A stretch of 64,000 nucleotides of DNA from assembly GCA_006384855.1 (NCBI GenBank), contig VCJN01000727.1:62001-126000 (forward strand), written 5' to 3'. Both the position numbers and the translations under genes were made by a program. The stretch comes from Tetraselmis striata (lineage: Eukaryota; Chlorophyta; Chlorodendrophyceae; Chlorodendrales; Chlorodendraceae). The notes under the pieces were generated by a model. That model saw nothing but the letters and a program-made list of their open reading frames with translations, had not been told where the DNA came from and did not search any database. Positions 1-12,049 of this stretch are shown piece after piece (position 1 is the stretch's first letter; each line of letters opens with the position of its first letter).

Positions 1-1298
1 TTTCCGGAACTACTCGCGTAATTGGCATGTTACATGGGTGGCGCCGCTCACGCGCCGGTGTTTTGAGAGGGCTCGTTGCCCTCGCCCCTATGAAGCTTCA
101 GCAACGTTTGCTGTGGTCGCAGTGGGAGGCGTTTGTGCGGCCCGTGCCGATGCGTCTCCGACGTCTCCTACGTACTCCAACGTCGTCGTCACAAGGACCA
201 CGACAACCTGCAGCTGCCCGCCGGGGGGCAGCTCTACCACCTGGCGTGCCTGGCGTCTCGTGGTGTACGTAACTACCCTTGGCCAACTCTGGGTTTGGGA
301 CTTCGGCGGCCGTCGCTGGTGCAGCAGCAGCGGCCGCCTCGTCGTCGCCCTCGCTCCGACATCATTGGCATCGTTACGGGCCGGCATAGGCTACAAGGGC
401 CTCTACGCCGGCCAACCCGCTTCCAACGTCACGGCAACGCATCTGTGACAGCACGAGCTGCCCGCCGGGGGACTGCTCCGCCACCTAACGCGACTTGTGC
501 GTTTCGTGGCATCATCCTAAGCCTACGCTTTGTGGGTTGGTCTGCAGCCGTCGTTGGTGCAGCAACGGCGGTCGGCTCACCGCTCTCCGCGAAGAAAGAC
601 CCACGGCGACAGCTAACCGAGTCGGCGGGTCTTCTGCGACGTCGCCGACAACCGACCCCGACACACATGAACCAGTACGGCACAACCACACAGGGTTCCA
701 CATTTCCGCGCCCTCAGCGTTGTGCGTTTCACCCGCCGCTCTTCGCGCAAGGGGGCGAAACAACCACCGCTGGTGATGACGGCAGCAGTACATCGCTGTC
801 ATCGCGAGTTGTTGCGTGTCCACCCCTCGTAACGTGCATCGTCAGTATAGGTACAGGGTACGAGTTATCATCGCGTCGGGTACAGTGCACCAGTACTTCA
901 CCTGACTGTACTTGGCGCGCTCGCGCGCTCGTGCGCGCAGCTGTACTCGTCCTACTCGTGCCTGTGCCGCTGCTTTGCTGGGCGCTAGTCGCCAACTTGG
1001 GCTTTGCTACCCCTGCTGCTTCTACTGGCCTGCAGTTCCGGCTCGTGCCGCACGCCACCAAGGCGCGCAACCAATGCTATAGGGCGCCGTCAGGAGACGG
1101 CGCCTTAATTCCGCGACACGTCCGGCCTATGTCATGCCGGCGTCAACATCTCCCGCCCGCGTCTGATGCGCCTGCGCCTCGATCGAGGTCCTCTTGGCGC
1201 GAGACCCCTCTACAACTCAAGACATCTTCCGCCTTCGTCTGGTCGGCACGCCTGCCGACTGCCCACGCTCACAGTCGTAAACGAACCGCGTGTAAACT
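1..1298. other. GC-rich stretch, no recognised gene; diverged ~240-bp duplication
   Basis: Open frames are long here on both strands, but only because the DNA is GC-rich; none shows a domain I recognise. A diverged direct duplication is visible: the block near 214-350 (starting ctgcccgccgggg, then ccgtcgctggtgcagcag) resembles the block near 458-590 (ctgcccgccggggg, then ccgtcgttggtgcagcaa), 238-244 bp apart. Because a DIRS-type terminus follows at 1299, this stretch may be the eroded body of that element, but I see no motif that proves it. Confidence 0.35.
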
Positions 1299-1688
1299 GG
1301 CAAAACCAGACTCGAATGCATGATTGAAATGATCTAAACGTGTTTATGGGGTTTCCTAATGGACTATAGCTGTCCTAGTGCGACCCGTACGGTCTGTAGT
1401 GGTTTGAAGCCGTTACCATCGGGGTTTAGTACGGGCTACCCCATCGCCCGCGAGCCCTGCGCTCCCGGCCGGGGAGCTACTTAGGACAGCCACCAGCAGC
1501 TCGTCTGCCATCTTCCAGCTCGCTGCCTTCGGCAGCGCCCTCCCGTTTTCCGCCTCCGCCCTGCGGGCTCCTCCTCCGACATTCCCTCCCCTTTCGCTGA
1601 ACCTTCCTTGCCATAAAATGGCGCTTTTCCGTGTAAAAGATCCTCCGCACCTTTTTTGGCAGAACCAGACTCAAATGCATGATTGAAA
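1299..1688 (+). mobile_element. Terminal piece of a DIRS/PAT-type element (B1-A2-B2)
   Basis: A 31-bp motif starting ggcaaaaccagactc and ending tgattgaaa occurs at 1299-1329 and again at 1658-1688, bounding about 330 bp. The layout and much of the sequence match, in inverted orientation, the terminus of the element at 17.1-20.3 kb: the motif, then gtttatggggtttcct, then the cgttttcc region, gtgtaaa, and the motif again. This is the split-direct-repeat terminus expected of DIRS/PAT-type tyrosine-recombinase retroelements. No body with recombinase is recognisable upstream, so this is a fossil remnant, clearly more diverged than the 17-kb copy. Confidence 0.6.
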
Positions 1689-2268
1689 CCGTAGAATGTA
1701 CATCTGCTGCTAGCTCATGTAATAATATAAATACATCATTCAGTGGTACCTGACCCCTGGTGGTACCGGCACTCGTACTGTATTATGCCAAAGATAGCGC
1801 ACTACAGGTTACCAGACATTATAACTGTCACGCATATGCATATAATGTGCTGCTTGTTTCACACACCACCCCGTGATCGGGAGAGGTCCCTGATGGTGTT
1901 TGCTATGATATGCAGCGAATACAACTGCCAAAGCACAGATACCCACCGATCTGGTTTCAACAGCCATCGCAAATTGGTTTTCACTCAAAGTGTGGTCTAA
2001 ATTAATTTTTAAATCTTGCACTGGTAGGTGTTTAAAAATCTACCCTTGCCAATGGCGCAAGTCTTGTCGGCGGTTGCCAATCTTGATTTACAAAGTGGGA
2101 TATTGTACACTTCAGGCTCCTGCAGCGCACAGATGACCTAAAAATAAAATACATGACAGCTTGTTTATGCATCAGAGCATGCCATACATGAGCATTGGCA
2201 GCCCTGGCAGGGGAACACGGGCCAATATCCCAATGTAGGATATGTGAGACACGTGGTGCGCTGAATTG
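1689..2268. other. Spacer with partial dispersed repeat R1
   Basis: No gene seen. Near 1697-1735 (ctgctgctagctcatgtaat) there is the end of the dispersed repeat R1, directly beside the DIRS-type terminus. The rest is the 3' flank of the PSAT gene, which ends at 2269 on the minus strand. Confidence 0.4.
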
Positions 2269-4204
2269 TCAGAAAGCACTTGCAGCAATTGCCATGAAAT
2301 TCTCCATGAAACGAACCAGCTCGGCAACTTGATCTTCAGTGATGCTGTTGTACAAGCTTGCTCGGAGACAGTTGCTTACGCCGTGCGGTGTCGGTGTTCG
2401 CAAACCAATGATGTTTTTCTCGAATGCTGCATTCAGGAACGCGCTACTCACATGGGATAGCAACAGTTTACGGGAATTAGAACAGGTCCTTCCGTGCTCA
2501 GTCACCAAGCACAGTCACTACTATGGTATGAATGTTAAATGGAAGATTGCGTCATGATATGGGGGCGTACTTGGTGATGATGTCGCTGCTGTCGCCAACA
2601 TAGAAGGGTACATTCATTCGCGAGCGCACTGCAGTGGCACAAAACATTCGCACTCAGCCGCCTATATGTAGAGGTTTACAGCAGAGAAACTATAGAACTT
2701 GGTAAAAGTTAGCCACATAGGACGTCCCTTCATATTATCGGTAGCACAATCGCACCTGCTTTGTTTGTGATAGGTGTCCTGTAAAATTCGCCGGAACTAT
2801 CGATGAAGTCATATAGCAGTTTCGCTTTCTGGGCATTTCGTTCCTGTTGTGCTGCAACTCCACCTCCTTCCTGCAAATAATGAAGGCACTTCCCGGTAGC
2901 GTATATGTTCCACGTTGGCGGAGTGTTCCAGAGGCAGCCCGTCTCGACATGCAACCCAAGATCAAAGACGCTGGGGCACTCGGGCCGCGGCCCTCCACGA
3001 ATGAGGTCCTCCCGGACACAGTACACCGTCAAGCCTGCAGGTCCAAAGTTCTTTGGGGCACAGGCAAAGAACGCGCCGAACTTGCGAGGCTCAAAAGTCT
3101 TGGACAGGATGTCACTGGACATATCTCCAACCAAGGGAACGTCAACGTCAGGGTAGTCGTGAAACTCCATCCCCATTATTGTTTCATTGCTGCAAATGTG
3201 CAGATACTTCGCGTTCTGCAAAGTGAAACATAAACATCAGGGACCAGCAACAGCACATGGGATGACTGCGTATGGCAACGGCAGACCTGGGCAAGCACAG
3301 TGACTGCCTACCTCTGACATATTCCACTCGGCAGTGTCAAACTGAGTCTGCTGGTCTGCTGTAATGTCATTCACAACGTTCACCCGTGCGTACTTTACAG
3401 CCTCTGTTGCAGCGCGTTGACTCCATTGACCATTCACCAGAATATCTACTACATCCTCCGGCCCCTGGGTAAAGTTCAGTGGCGCTGTGCAGCACAAAGC
3501 ACAGCATTGTTCATCCTCCGCTCCTATGCATGCCTGCCAAGCTGCAGCATAGTATTGCAACGCAGGAGCAGTGCGACTTACCAATGCTCTTGGCGCCGGA
3601 TCCCCCACCAGGAGTGAACACAAGATGGTAGTCATCTGGAAGCTTGAGCAAGTCGCGCATCCTGGTCTGGCGGGTTAGCAGGTGCATCAGACCTTATCAC
3701 GGCGAACTAGCATGTCATGGGTGGGAGAGAAGATCCACCACAACGCTCATGCGATGGAATTATAAGACTATGGCACGTACTGGCATGGCACCTGCAAGTG
3801 TGCGAATACGTGAACGTAGAACCGCAGACACATAGATAGCTTCCAAGATACGCAGTTTCTCAGTAGCATGATATACACTTCAAATAAGTTATAACAGCAA
3901 GGGGCGGTGATGGTCTGTACATAGGGCGGCAGTGGGATACCATGGCATCATCAATAATAACCTGGAACTCTGGAGCGCGGTGGCTGAGCTCCATGACCGA
4001 TAGCCCAGTACCATTCCAGTTGAGCATCTCGGCCTGCATATCAGCGAGAACTGGCCTGGGAATAACTGCGCCTGGCCCCGGACTGAAGTTGTACACTGGG
4101 CGATTCAGGTCGTAGACACGCATAGAGCCCTCCGGTGCTCCTACATCTTTAGGCAACGGGAGTTGATGCCCAACCCTCGCGCAGGTTCTGCCCACTTTGA
4201 ACAA
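2269..4204 (-). CDS. PSAT: Phosphoserine aminotransferase, six exons
   Basis: PLP enzyme of the phosphorylated serine pathway; it transaminates 3-phosphohydroxypyruvate with glutamate to phosphoserine. Minus-strand exons that join in frame: 4204-3941, 3666-3582, 3484-3312, 3215-2756, 2628-2571 and 2443-2269 (TGA). All introns are GT-AG. Family landmarks appear in order: YNFSPGPG near the start, [37 protein letters not shown] (phosphate/PLP loop), [16 protein letters not shown], then [19 protein letters not shown] with the PLP-binding lysine in [29 protein letters not shown], and finally [14 protein letters not shown] near the C-terminus. The length is close to a full-length PSAT. The first exon is taken from the ATG at 4204. 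The N-terminus is uncertain: a further upstream exon carrying a plastid transit peptide is possible, since cagaacctg near 4180 would fit an acceptor. No defect is seen in the coding exons. Confidence 0.93.
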
Positions 4205-4918
4205 AGCAGCGGAGCGTGAGCGAAGACGTCAGTCTGACAAAAATTCGCCCGCCAGGGTTTTGAATCAGGTTGCGGCATAAAGATAGACCGACATTATGCT
4301 TGCTTTCCACAAGAGCGGAGAGCGATTACGAGGGAGACAGCGGCTCGCCGGGGTGTGTGAATGGGTGTATGTTGGGGGGCCGGGGGGGGGGGGGGGGGGG
4401 TGCTCGAAATTGCCGAGGCGAGGTGTGCCGAGATGAGGTGGTGCGACGGCCCGCCCAGGCAAGGGATCAACGTCTGACCATACGTCTCCGCAGACGCCGC
4501 ACGGCAAGAGTTATGCGATCCAGACCCTCTCGCTATCCTACGTCACGCACCTGCGGCCCAGCTACTCAACTTTTGCAGAGCCAGGCCTGTCGACAACAAG
4601 GTACGGCGTAAAATATTTTAAGAAATGTATGTGTTTCAGTACCGGTAACAACGAAGCGCGAGAAGGGGGGGGGGGGGGGGGGGGTGGGGTTATCACCAAG
4701 GGGCGTAAACCCACAGTAGCAGCACGGCAGCACCTCATACTCGACAACGTACGACCCGAGTTGCGGACATGAGTTACACGCATGCCACTTGAGACGAGTC
4801 AAGGTACACGTAAGGCCCATCAGCAAGGGGACGGTCTCGGCACTCTTCAGGTTTCGGCGTTAGCCCGCGATGGGCCGCGCCCACATTTCCGACACGACCA
4901 GCGTCACTCAGGGCACAC

Positions 4919-5034
4919 CTTTCAGCTGAGGCGGTGGAAGTTCATCGAATCCCTTGAAAACATCCAACATGGACGAGAAGTCCACCATTCCATCGTTAGG
5001 CATGGCGACGAATCGGAAAGAGTCGGTGGTGAGC
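4919..5034 (-). CDS. Candidate internal exon, unrecognised gene
   Basis: On the minus strand a 116-bp block reads LTTDSFRFVAMPNDGMVDFS followed by SMLDVFKGFDELPPPQLK. It is bounded by a pyrimidine-rich acceptor (ccttccccttcag) and a GTGTGC donor. The composition and sharp splice-like borders look coding, unlike the neighbouring DNA, but I do not recognise the family. It would lie upstream of PSAT on the same strand. It could be the 3' part of the next gene or a chance open block. Confidence 0.3.
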
Positions 5035-5052
5035 CTGAAGGGGAAGGCGACG

Positions 5053-5090
<38 letters not shown>
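5053..5090. repeat. (GT)n microsatellite
   Basis: About 18 GT dinucleotides, followed directly by a 22-nt poly-G run (5096-5117). Confidence 0.95.
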
Positions 5091-5091
<1 letters not shown>

Positions 5092-5470
5092 GGGTGGGGG
5101 GGGGGGGGGGGGGGGGGTACCAGAAGTGCTTGCAAACATGACGGCTGCTACCTCACGTCGCATGGTAGCTACTACAGGTACTCGTCGTTTGAGACCACCT
5201 GCTTAGCGCGCCTGCTCTCTGCGCGCCGGCAGCAGGATCGGCATAAAATACGCGCGCTGCATAATCCCGACCTGCTACTGCTGATGTACAAATGAATAGC
5301 CGCGCTAATCCTTGTATATGCACGCTGATGCCAGGTACGACTATCTGTAGTGATTACTGGCAGGCAATAATGCCTTTGTACCTCGTACCTGTACATTGTG
5401 TTGCTGTTGCCGGCGGAAATATCTGACGATTGCAATGTGATATGGCGCCATCATTTTGGTCGGTGATGAC

Positions 5471-7471
5471 CAGGGTTGTGCGCCGAACTCAGTTTGGCCG
5501 ATTTCAGTTCGGACCGAGCTGAATTCAAGGAGTTCGGCCGAATACAGTTCGGACTGAACTGAGCCGCAGTTCGGACTGAACCGAACAACTGAACTGTCAG
5601 AACTGCCGCCCGAACCGAACTGAGTTCAGTCCGACCTGCTCCGAACTGCCACTGAACTGCCGAACGCTGAATGTACATACTACCAGGGGTCATTTAAACC
5701 CTGACCCCTGATACTACCATGTTTGTACATACACGTGTTAATATTACAATCGTACGTATAAACACGGTTATAATAAGCGAACGCTATTTATCACCGTACG
5801 GGTTTCCGCGGCAGCCGTGCTGTCAGAACATGTTTTTTTCTGACAGCATTGAAGGTAGGGCATCTGTATGATTTATGGGGTTGTGTATATAGTTCGCCTC
5901 CCCTCCCCCCCCCCCCCCCCCCCCCCTTGAGCGAGCGAGAGCGAGCCCTGCCCCGTCTAGTTATCTAGTTATCTATATGCTGGCATTGTCGCCACTGCGT
6001 GTGCAAATTCATTGATATTATCAGTGATGTGGTTGCCCCCATGTAATTCTTGCCGCCACCGTTGATAGAGATGCTAGAGCTGACCAGTGCTAAATATGAT
6101 GTCGATACATTGACGGCCACACTATGCTGCCCACATCAACCCTCACCCCTTCAGTTGCACGCATTCACGTGGTGATGCCCGAGGCTGCAAATGCCATGGA
6201 GTTGTCGATGGACGGAGTATGAAAGTGACTTTTTACATCCAGTCAGCGCACTAGCCGCACATGCGTACTTGCTTATCTAATAGGGCTGTCATATCTAGAC
6301 TGCCGCTGCGCTACCCCCCCCCCCCCCCCCCCCCCGCCCCAACCACCACCTTCCCGGCTCCTTACCCCCTTCCGTTGTTCTCCGCTGCCCCGCGTCTGCC
6401 GTCCCTGCAGCTTGTACATGCAGTGGACAACAACGCCATGCCCGCCAACGCTGCAGCTCCGCTCTAATATCACCCCTCCCCCCTTTTCCGCTCTGACAGC
6501 CCCTCTCTCCAGCATCAATGCGCATGTCTGCCGCATACATATCTCGCACCTACATGTGCCTCACCGCTCTGATACAGCTCGATGCCCCGCGCCCGCAGCA
6601 CGCCTACTTTATTATACATTTTATTATAATATTTATAATTTTTTTATTATACCACATGCCAGCAGCGCGCACTATCAAACGGCCCCCGCGCTCTACGCCC
6701 TCCATTCCACCAGCGCTGCGTACCTGCTAGACGGTTGCGTCCTCAATGGAATCAGCATTCCAACTGCCCTCTCGCCCGCCGCCCACCGCGTGCTGCAACT
6801 ATGGCCTGGCGGATGGTGTAGGGTCAAGTGTCTCGCGGCGTGGCAGGTTATGCATACGACTTTTAGGTCCCCAGCCTTGTGAGTAAAGTCAGCCGTGCCC
6901 TCTGCCGTTGCTTCACCGGGGACAAAGGAGCCCCACTCGACTTCCCGCTTCCGGGTGATTCCGCCGCATTATTGCATGGGAGTAACGCCGGCGGTTGCTT
7001 TGCCTGCGCGCCGGCATCGTCGGTGGCGGCATGCAGCTCCTCCCCCACGTCGGCGTCCTCGACGTTCAACTCGACGACGTCGTCCATTAACTCATCGCCG
7101 CGTTCATGATGAGTACTGATGGACGGCGACTCCATATCAAGTTGCATGTGGACATGTTCATGTTTGGGTTTTGGAGTGTGGAAATGGTGTGTGCTGAAAC
7201 AACAAGACGGCGGCTGGTGCACCTTTTCTGGAGGGGTTCTGGGGCGTGCGCAGCAAGTTTTTCGCCGTAGAACACCTTAACTCCATGTACGGACGCTGCG
7301 GTAAGTCGTTGGGGTCATATCTGTTGAGCTACGCGCTGTAGTTCGGAGACCCCCTAGTTCGGGCGATTTTCGAGGCACTTCAGTCCGAGCTGAATTCAAG
7401 AGGTTCAGTTCGGTTTCGGCCCGAACTCCCGAACTACCCCGAATTGAACTGAGTTCGGCACAACTATTATG
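5471..7471. mobile_element. Non-autonomous hAT-like DNA transposon, 8-bp target duplication
   Basis: The segment is flanked on both sides by gtgatgac (5463-5470 and 7472-7479), an 8-bp direct repeat as expected for hAT insertions. The left end reads caGGGttgtgcgccgaactcag; the right end, reverse-complemented, reads cataatagttgtgccgaac, an imperfect terminal inverted repeat of the hAT style. Both subterminal regions (about 5480-5670 and 7335-7460) are packed with short direct and inverted copies of gttcgg/gaactga, like the clustered transposase-binding motifs of hAT elements. I see no hAT transposase: the interior holds poly-C runs (about 5905-5926 and 6314-6335) and AT-rich DNA. It is therefore a passenger needing a transposase from elsewhere. 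Confidence 0.72.
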
Positions 7472-7479
7472 GTGATGAC

Positions 7480-7677
7480 CCTAATGATGAATCGATGGAT
7501 CCATCGCCATTTTATTTTTCGTCCCGCCTGATGACGACCGTCCCCCATCATCATATCGCGTGCGTGGATGTGTGTCCGTCTGACTACCCGGAGATAAACG
7601 AAATCTTACCGAAATCCATTCGTCTAGTAGCACAACAGTTTTGCTACTGGACGTACGGATCTACTAAAGTAGATTTA
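7480..7677. other. Short spacer between two transposons
   Basis: Unremarkable DNA between the hAT-like element and the next MITE; an open frame here (7495-7683, 62 codons) has no recognisable feature. Confidence 0.4.
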
Positions 7678-8651
7678 CAGTGACAACACCCGTACATTAA
7701 ATGTTGGGTATTTACTGTATCCCTCCCATGGTCACACCCGTATAGTAATATTTGCTATATGGGTGTATTCTTTAGTATAGCGGTAGGTGTGCAAATGGTT
7801 TCATGCTTCCTATGTTGTAGGCGACAATGCACGGTTGGCGAGCAGCCCCCCATGCCCAAGCTCACTCGACGACAGGGGGACAAAAACGAGCATGCAAACC
7901 AAACGAGGCGACCCATGGGCGATCTCCCTACTACATGTATAGTAGCAGCATGAGCAGGAGCAAGCGCTTTGCCCGGAACCTCTCGTGTTAGGCAAGGGAG
8001 GCAGCGCTTGCTCAGCCCAAAGTCGGAACAAGTCGGGAAAATGCGCCTCGTACTCGCCCTGGCACATGTTTGTGGTGCATGACATTCGCACATCCCGACG
8101 CGCCTCACGCCACGAGGTTGGGGTGCCCACCATCGCGTCCAACAAACTTGCAGTGCTCGCCATACGCACATCACTTGGTTGCGTCGTCGTGCGCCATGGC
8201 GCTGCAAGGCAAGGCAAGGCAAGGCTGCGCAACGCAGGCGTTAGATTAAAATGGGCCAACTAGCGGGCTGCCCTGTTCAACCGATGCAAGATCGACGGGC
8301 CTGCGTGGCACCAGCGGGACGGAGGTGTGTTTTGCAGTACAGTAACTTCGTACAGTTTTGTACGAAGGTATCGTATTGCACTACAACAGCCGTTCCTGCC
8401 CTATGTATAAGCCTTGGCCGGCCGCGCCGCGCGTCGTCCGACAGGAGCGGAAACTATCGTAAGGTACAGGGGATTTACTATACTACCAGTGTGTTGTGGG
8501 TCAGTGTGCCCCCCCCCCCTTTACAATACGGGTATCTTTATTATACGGGTGTGTTCTCCGGTGTTAAGGAATCCCCCCCCCCCCCCCCCCCACTCTTTAC
8601 AATACCGGTGTGTTTACTAAACGGGTATTTACCATACGGGTGTTGTCACTG
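7678..8651. mobile_element. Pogo/Tc1-mariner-like MITE with TA target site
   Basis: Perfect 17-bp terminal inverted repeats, CAGTGACAACACCCGTA at the left and its complement at the right (ending 8651), are flanked by TA on both sides (ttTA/TAcg). TIRs starting CAGTG next to TA are typical of pogo-type elements. Subterminal copies of acacccgtatagtaa and its complement recur inside both ends. The 974-bp interior has poly-C runs (8511-8519, 8572-8590) and no transposase. The pogo-like transposases at 20.6 kb and 49.5-57.5 kb belong to the right superfamily, but the 49.5-kb element has different TIRs, so its activator is not shown to be here. Confidence 0.75.
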
Positions 8652-8747
8652 TACGTGAGCTAGTTGCAGAAGGCGATGTCAGGAAATCACCAGAAAAAGG
8701 ACAATCGGAAAGGTCCTCTACAACAACTGCGAGGTGGAAGCAAGAGC
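8652..8747 (+). repeat. Dispersed repeat R1
   Basis: A ~96-bp copy starting gtgagctagttgcagaaggc and running through gatgtcaggaaatcacc, ggacaatcggaaaggtcctc to gcgaggtggaagc. Related copies occur at 35181-35280, 36199-36275 and 48690-48792 (all inverted), with partial copies at 57484-57526 and 1697-1735. It abuts the right TA of the MITE ending at 8651. Confidence 0.7.
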
Positions 8748-9120
8748 ATGAGAAGATGCAGAATGGGCACGAGCGCACGCATCCATCTTGGCCATATGCA
8801 CACCGGAAAAGAGAATGCCGCCTAGCAGGGCGGTACCATGCACGCAAGCAGAGACCCGCTGCAACAGCCCCCGCCGTGTGGGCGACAGGTGACGGCGAAA
8901 CTCAGATGGTTGGCTGGACACAAAGTTCCAAAATGCCTGAACGGAGTTACCACGAAGGAAGCATGAGGTCGGGGCGGAAGGACCGCCAGGGAAGTTGCGC
9001 ACAGCCAACAACACTGGATCTGCTATCAATTAGGTGCATACAAGTAGACCCGTTGCATGAGTGTGGAATCCGGAGAGCCGCAAGGATCAATCGTAGTAGT
9101 CGCTACACTGTACAATCCCG

Positions 9121-9319
9121 CGTCCGCCGACCCGCCGACCCGGGGCCCGGCGTCCGTCGACGGACGGACGACGAGGCGGACGGGCGACCGTCGTCCGGCG
9201 TCCGGCGACGGGCGAACGACGGCATCCGCCGTCCGAGTCCGGTCCACGCGGCGGGGTCGGCGCGTCGCGCCATGCCCGCCCCGTAGACCTGACAAACGGC
9301 GACGACCGGCCCGATCGGC
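9121..9319. repeat. GC-rich dispersed repeat, inverted copy at 49.2-49.4 kb
   Basis: The block with ccgacccggggcccggcgtc, the palindrome cgtccgtcgacggacg, then cgggcgaccgtcg and agacctgac matches, in reverse complement, 49231-49388. It has no coding features; the open frames here are a by-product of the GC content. Confidence 0.6.
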
Positions 9320-9497
9320 GGCGGCCGGGCGGCCGGCGACCGGTGCCCGTACCGGTACATGTAAACAGCAGGTACAGGTAAGCGCGACGGCTATTTTATT
9401 GGCATGCTCGGAATTATCACGGAATCTACAACGGATACATTTTTGATCTATCTAATAGTTTCTGCGAAAACGTTCCGAAAGTCGGCGACAGACTGAC

Positions 9498-10331
<834 letters not shown>

Positions 10332-11512
10332 ATGACGCCGAAGCGGAAGGGAATGCCGAAGGCCGCGAAGCCTCCGCAGGCGGAGCCTCATGCTAGCGAC
10401 ACAGTCCCCCCTCGGTTGGCGAAGCCGATAGGCGGGCGCGTTGGACGACGACGACGATGGTACTGCCGTGAACACTACGGGTAATAAAGTGCCACGCGGC
10501 AAGAGGAGTGGCAATATGCATCGCCAGCTCGTCTACTACGGAGCAAACAACCGCAAGAGCTTCAAGAACCGGACATGTGGGAACCTATGGAGGTGGACGG
10601 GGTCACTCGAGGAAAGAGTGCAGCCTGGGAAGAGCGAGGTGTTTTTTCATGCGGCGGCAGCCAACGACGAGTGCAACATGGAATTGGCCAGTGAGTGCGA
10701 GCAGGTTGGCATGCCGGAGGTGGATCTGTTGTCCACATTCAACCAGAGTGGGCAGCAAAAGCCCCAGCAGCCGCCGCAGCAGCCCGAGCAACGGTTGCCC
10801 TAGCCCCGCCCCCGCAGCTGCCCCAACCCCAACAGCTCGAGCAACGGCTGCCCCAGCCCCAACCCCAACCCCAACCCACGAGCTGCCCCAACCCCAACAG
10901 CTCGAGCAACAGCCGGCCTAGCCCCAGCTCCATCAGCTTGAGGCAAGTCCGAGCCCCAGCTCGAGCAGCAATCGCTTGGCCAGCACGATGGCATGCAGCC
11001 CAAGACAAGAACGACGCCGGGTGGGGAGAGAAAGGTGATTTACATCGCCAGAAAGACGAAAATCAAGGCACCGTGCAGCCATATCGAGAAGCAGCGCATG
11101 GGCGGTGTACAAACAAGCAAAATGCCAGCCTTACCATCACGTTGATCGACTACTACGGGCACCGCTGGAGAGAGAGATACAACGAGACCCCGGCCGGCAT
11201 GCGCGAGCAGCAAAAGGCGCAGTCGAGCGGCGCACCCGGCTGCGGCCAGGATAATTTCCTTGAGGTGTGGCTGTCCTTTACGGCGCACCCGCTCATGCTC
11301 TCAGACATCACTCGGAATAAACATGTAGATGTTGCGTCAACGGCTGAGAAGACGGCAATGGATGTAATGCAAACGCATCTACAATCCGTCTTTGTCACGA
11401 TGTTCAACCACATGGGCCTTACACAAAGGCGCTACCGCATGTATCTGTCAAACCGCCTCCTTGGCCCCACTGCTACGGGCGAAGCCAAGCTTGCCCCCTC
11501 CCCCCCCCCCCC
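10332..11512 (+). CDS. Unrecognised Q/P-rich reading frame, broken or spliced
   Basis: Three consecutive blocks look coding but lie in different frames. The first (10332-10440) is basic: MTPKRKGMPKAAKPPQAEP. The second (10441-10803) carries DDDDDG, KVPRGKRSG and SKNRTC-like basic stretches. The third (to about 11490) has a tandem Gln/Pro linker (PQPQQLEQ repeats, 10790-10920) followed by a more ordinary folded-looking region: LIDYYGHRWRERYNETPAG, FLEVWLSFTAHPLMLSDITR, and MFNHMGLTQRRYRMYLSNRL. It ends at a poly-C run (11501-11518). A basic N-terminus plus acidic and Gln-rich linkers would suit a DNA-binding protein from a transposon or the host, but I recognise no family. The frame changes mean either introns I cannot place or frameshifts. 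Confidence 0.35.
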
Positions 11513-12034
11513 CCCCCCACATGTGGGGACAGCACACCCACAGAAACCCGATAATTATCCTCCATGTGCGTTAGGGCTAGATCTACAGCCCTTCGGTGGC
11601 CACGGAGACCCCCCGCAGATGGGTGCCCCATCAATTCATGTGGTGAGATGTAGTCGGTGAGAGAGTGCGCAAATGCCCGCCTACTACAAAGTCGCGCCAG
11701 CTCAGCTTGGGCAGCATCGCGGTGGCGGGCGACCACTTTGACCTCCGCTCGGCAAGAGGGTGCCGTACTTTGTAAAGACCACCCATGTGGACGATTGCCT
11801 AACATGAGTGCCGGTGCGATGTCTGACCACGATAAGTCGCCACGGGGGTCGAATCAGAGTAATGGCGGCTCTCTGATATGCGTGGCGCACGGCGGTGTTG
11901 CCGACTCTATAGCCCGTTGGGCGGAAAAGAAGCTACCCCCTCCCCCCCCCCCCCCCCCCGCCCCCGCCCCCCACGCTGCGACACCCTTACTAAAACCCGG
12001 TAGTTATCCTCCACATGGGTTATGGCTGGGTGTG
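11484..12034. repeat. Two related ~100-bp segments with poly-C
   Basis: 11484-11576 and 11927-12034 share an order of landmarks: gaagc, ccccctccccc run, acacccac/acaccctta, aaacccgrtarttatcctcc, then a gggctag/ggctggg tail. They are diverged direct repeats about 450 bp apart, each built round a poly-C run. Confidence 0.45.
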
Positions 12035-12049
12035 GGGACCGAGAGATCG

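Larger units (their letters stand above)
4205..5470. other. Spacer 5' of PSAT with poly-G tracts and a (GT)n run
   Basis: Contains poly-G runs at about 4382-4400, 4665-4684 and 5096-5117 and a (GT)n microsatellite at about 5053-5090. A candidate exon lies at 4919-5034 (separate entry). Nothing else is recognised. Confidence 0.5.

Noticed and set aside
133-1323. A 396-codon open frame on the plus strand
   Set aside because: No domain, start context or splice structure; the composition is Arg/Ser/Pro noise typical of GC-rich DNA, other frames are equally open, and it runs into a DIRS-type terminus.
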